Positions 42,206 through 43,585 of a stretch of 43,585 nucleotides of DNA are shown here, piece after piece. Location: positions 1 through 43,585 of the forward strand of contig JAAFJH010000010.1 in NCBI GenBank assembly GCA_013298875.1, given 5' to 3'. The notes under the pieces are model-generated. The model ran no database searches and was not told where the DNA came from. It saw only the letters and a list, made by a program, of their open reading frames with translations. Numbering within the stretch: the stretch's first letter is position 1; each line of letters opens with the position of its first letter. Source of the stretch: Synechococcales cyanobacterium bin2.concoct.b11b12b14.033 (GTDB lineage Bacteria > Cyanobacteriota > Vampirovibrionia > Caenarcaniphilales > Caenarcanaceae). The position numbers were made by a program, and so were the translations under genes.

Positions 42206-43585
42206 TTATTTTACCCAATTTTCTTTAATTGTTTGTTTGCTACGGGCAATAATTAAGCTATTTGGATTTTCCACATTTTCCGTAATAGTACTGCCAGCCG
42301 CCACCAAACAATTATCCGCAATTTGAATAGGTGCCACAAAAACACAATTACTACCTACTTTTACTTTATCGCCAATTATTGTTTTACTTTTGGTGCCATT
42401 TAAAGCATCATAATTAGCCGTAATTGTACCGGCACCAATATTAACTTCTTCACCCAAAGTGCAATCTCCAATATAACTCAAATGCGATACCTTTGAATTT
42501 TTGCCAATAAAGCTGTTTTTCACCTCGACAAAATCACCAACTAAAACACCTGCATCTAAAATTGTTTGTGGTCTCAGATTAGCAAAAGGCCCAACCGAAC
42601 AATTACTAGCAACTTTTACTTCCACCAAATTAGATTGACGCACCGAGCAATTAGAACCAATTTCTGAATTTTGAATAAAAGTGTTGGGTCCAATATGTGA
42701 CTCAGAGCCAATATTAACTTTTCCAATTAATTGACAATTTGGCCAAATAACTGTATCAGAGCCAATTTCGGTTTCCGGGGAAATTAAAACTGAATTCGCA
42801 TTTAAAAAAGTAATTCCCTCAGACATCAATTTTTTTACTTTTTGTTGGCTGGCAGCTTGAATGGCTTTCTCCAAGTCAGTTCTTGAATTAATACCTAAAA
42901 TTTCAGCGGAGTTTTCACAAATATAAGAAATTACTTTTAAATTACTTTTAATTGTCCATTCAATCAAGTCAGTCAAATAATATTCTTTTTGAACATTTGT
43001 ATTTTTAATACTCGCTAAACCTTCTTTCAGTCGCTCAAAACTTAAATTAAAATAATAAACTCCTCCATTAATTTCTTTAATTTTTCTCTCGGTTTCATTA
43101 CAATCTTTTTCCTCACGGATAGATTGAATTGAGCCACTTGCAGATTTTACAATTCGTCCATAACCTTCTGGATTATCAATTTGAGCGGTTAAAATGCCAA
43201 TTTCTGCCTTTTGTGATTTCACCGAATTAATTAAATTTTGCAAGGTTTCAGTCGTCAAAAGAGGTGTATCAATGCAAGTAATTAATAAATTTATATTTTC
43301 TTTGTCTGGTAAATTTACAAAACTTTCGGCATTTAAAGCGGTTTGTAATGCATGAGCAGTGCCTAACTGTTCTTTTTGTTCAATAAAAAATTCTCGTTGT
43401 TCCGGTTTTAAAAAAGCACTTAAAGCTGATATTTGATGACCCAAAACAAATTGCATGAAGTCGGGTTTTAAATTTATTAAAGTTTGCTTTACTCTTTCTA
43501 AAATGCTTTGCCCTAAAAAATCATGTAGGGCTTTATGTTTATTAGACTTGAATCGGGTGCTTTTGCCGGCGGCCAAAATGATTAT
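42206..43585 (-). CDS. glmU: bifunctional GlmU, N-terminus cut by window edge (partial)
   Basis: At least 459 residues. Although TTG at 43574-43576 could be read as a start, the frame stays open to the window edge, and I-I-I-L-A-A-G-K-S-T-R-F shows that the true start lies outside. GlmU acetylates glucosamine-1-phosphate and then makes UDP-GlcNAc. The N-terminal nucleotidyltransferase (to about 230) has the A-A-G-K-S-T-R loop and Q-L-G-T-A-H-A-L-Q. The C-terminal left-handed beta helix has hexapeptide repeats and N-Y-D-A-L-N-G-T-K-S-K-T. It supplies UDP-GlcNAc for peptidoglycan and LPS. Confidence 0.95.
   Translation of the reverse strand: MIILAAGKSTRFKSNKHKALHDFLGQSILERVKQTLINLKPDFMQFVLGHQISALSAFLKPEQREFFIEQKEQLGTAHALQTALNAESFVNLPDKENINLLITCIDTPLLTTETLQNLINSVKSQKAEIGILTAQIDNPEGYGRIVKSASGSIQSIREEKDCNETERKIKEINGGVYYFNLSFERLKEGLASIKNTNVQKEYYLTDLIEWTIKSNLKVISYICENSAEILGINSRTDLEKAIQAASQQKVKKLMSEGITFLNANSVLISPETEIGSDTVIWPNCQLIGKVNIGSESHIGPNTFIQNSEIGSNCSVRQSNLVEVKVASNCSVGPFANLRPQTILDAGVLVGDFVEVKNSFIGKNSKVSHLSYIGDCTLGEEVNIGAGTITANYDALNGTKSKTIIGDKVKVGSNCVFVAPIQIADNCLVAAGSTITENVENPNSLIIARSKQTIKENWVK

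Noticed and set aside
43574-43576. TTG as the glmU start codon
   Set aside because: The conserved I-I-I-L-A-A-G strand continues upstream to the window edge, so the true start is outside.

Overview
This is a bacterial chromosomal segment of strongly AT-rich DNA. Almost all of it is single-copy housekeeping and envelope genes, with no rRNA, tRNA, insertion sequence, phage or CRISPR signal that I could see. The clearest lineage marker is a Ycf23/DUF561 protein (4136-4873), a family I know from cyanobacteria and algal plastids. A TMEM14-type membrane protein and a compact Orn/Lys/Arg decarboxylase fit the same picture. No photosynthesis gene is visible, coding density is high and ribosome-binding sites are weak. 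My inference is a member of the Cyanobacteriota, possibly the non-photosynthetic Melainabacteria/Vampirovibrionia. A genome-wide marker tree would be needed to confirm this. An HPII-type catalase suggests exposure to oxygen. Lgt, a GerMN lipoprotein and a family 9 glycosyltransferase suggest a didermic envelope.

Layout: 1-129 is the tail of a pirin-like gene. 179-4873 is mostly minus strand: M48 peptidase, GerMN lipoprotein, RpiB, a POT-like transporter and Ycf23. 5160-14552 holds core metabolism and translation: aroC, lgt, a MerR-like regulator with birA, glyA divergent from folE, an exported papain-fold enzyme, and prfA convergent with smpB. 14712-17759 is a plus-strand membrane/envelope run: HTTM protein, TMEM14 protein, GT9. 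17850-25590 is a long minus-strand run: EF-hand protein, FHA protein, a 36-residue membrane peptide, class I fumarase, alpha/beta hydrolase, galE, rsgA and a response regulator lacking its phosphoacceptor Asp.

25591-32106 is the accessory-looking part. It carries five poorly characterised genes, a FliA-type sigma factor and two families of long imperfect inverted repeats plus a 39-bp tandem duplication. Two small ORFs sit in or beside these repeats. 32107-38269 returns to core genes: murF, a purC-purS fusion, a PLP decarboxylase and katE. 38622-41180 holds two polytopic glycosyltransferase-like proteins. 41233-43585 is nusG, secE and glmU, the last running off the window.

Main points for a second look are the PurC-PurS fusion, the degenerate response regulator translationally coupled to RsgA, the repeat cluster around 31.2-31.8 kb with an ORF whose start and stop lie in repeat arms, and the secreted protein at 29385-30197. 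I did not find a complete new multi-gene system; the 25.9-31.1 kb block is the best candidate region.
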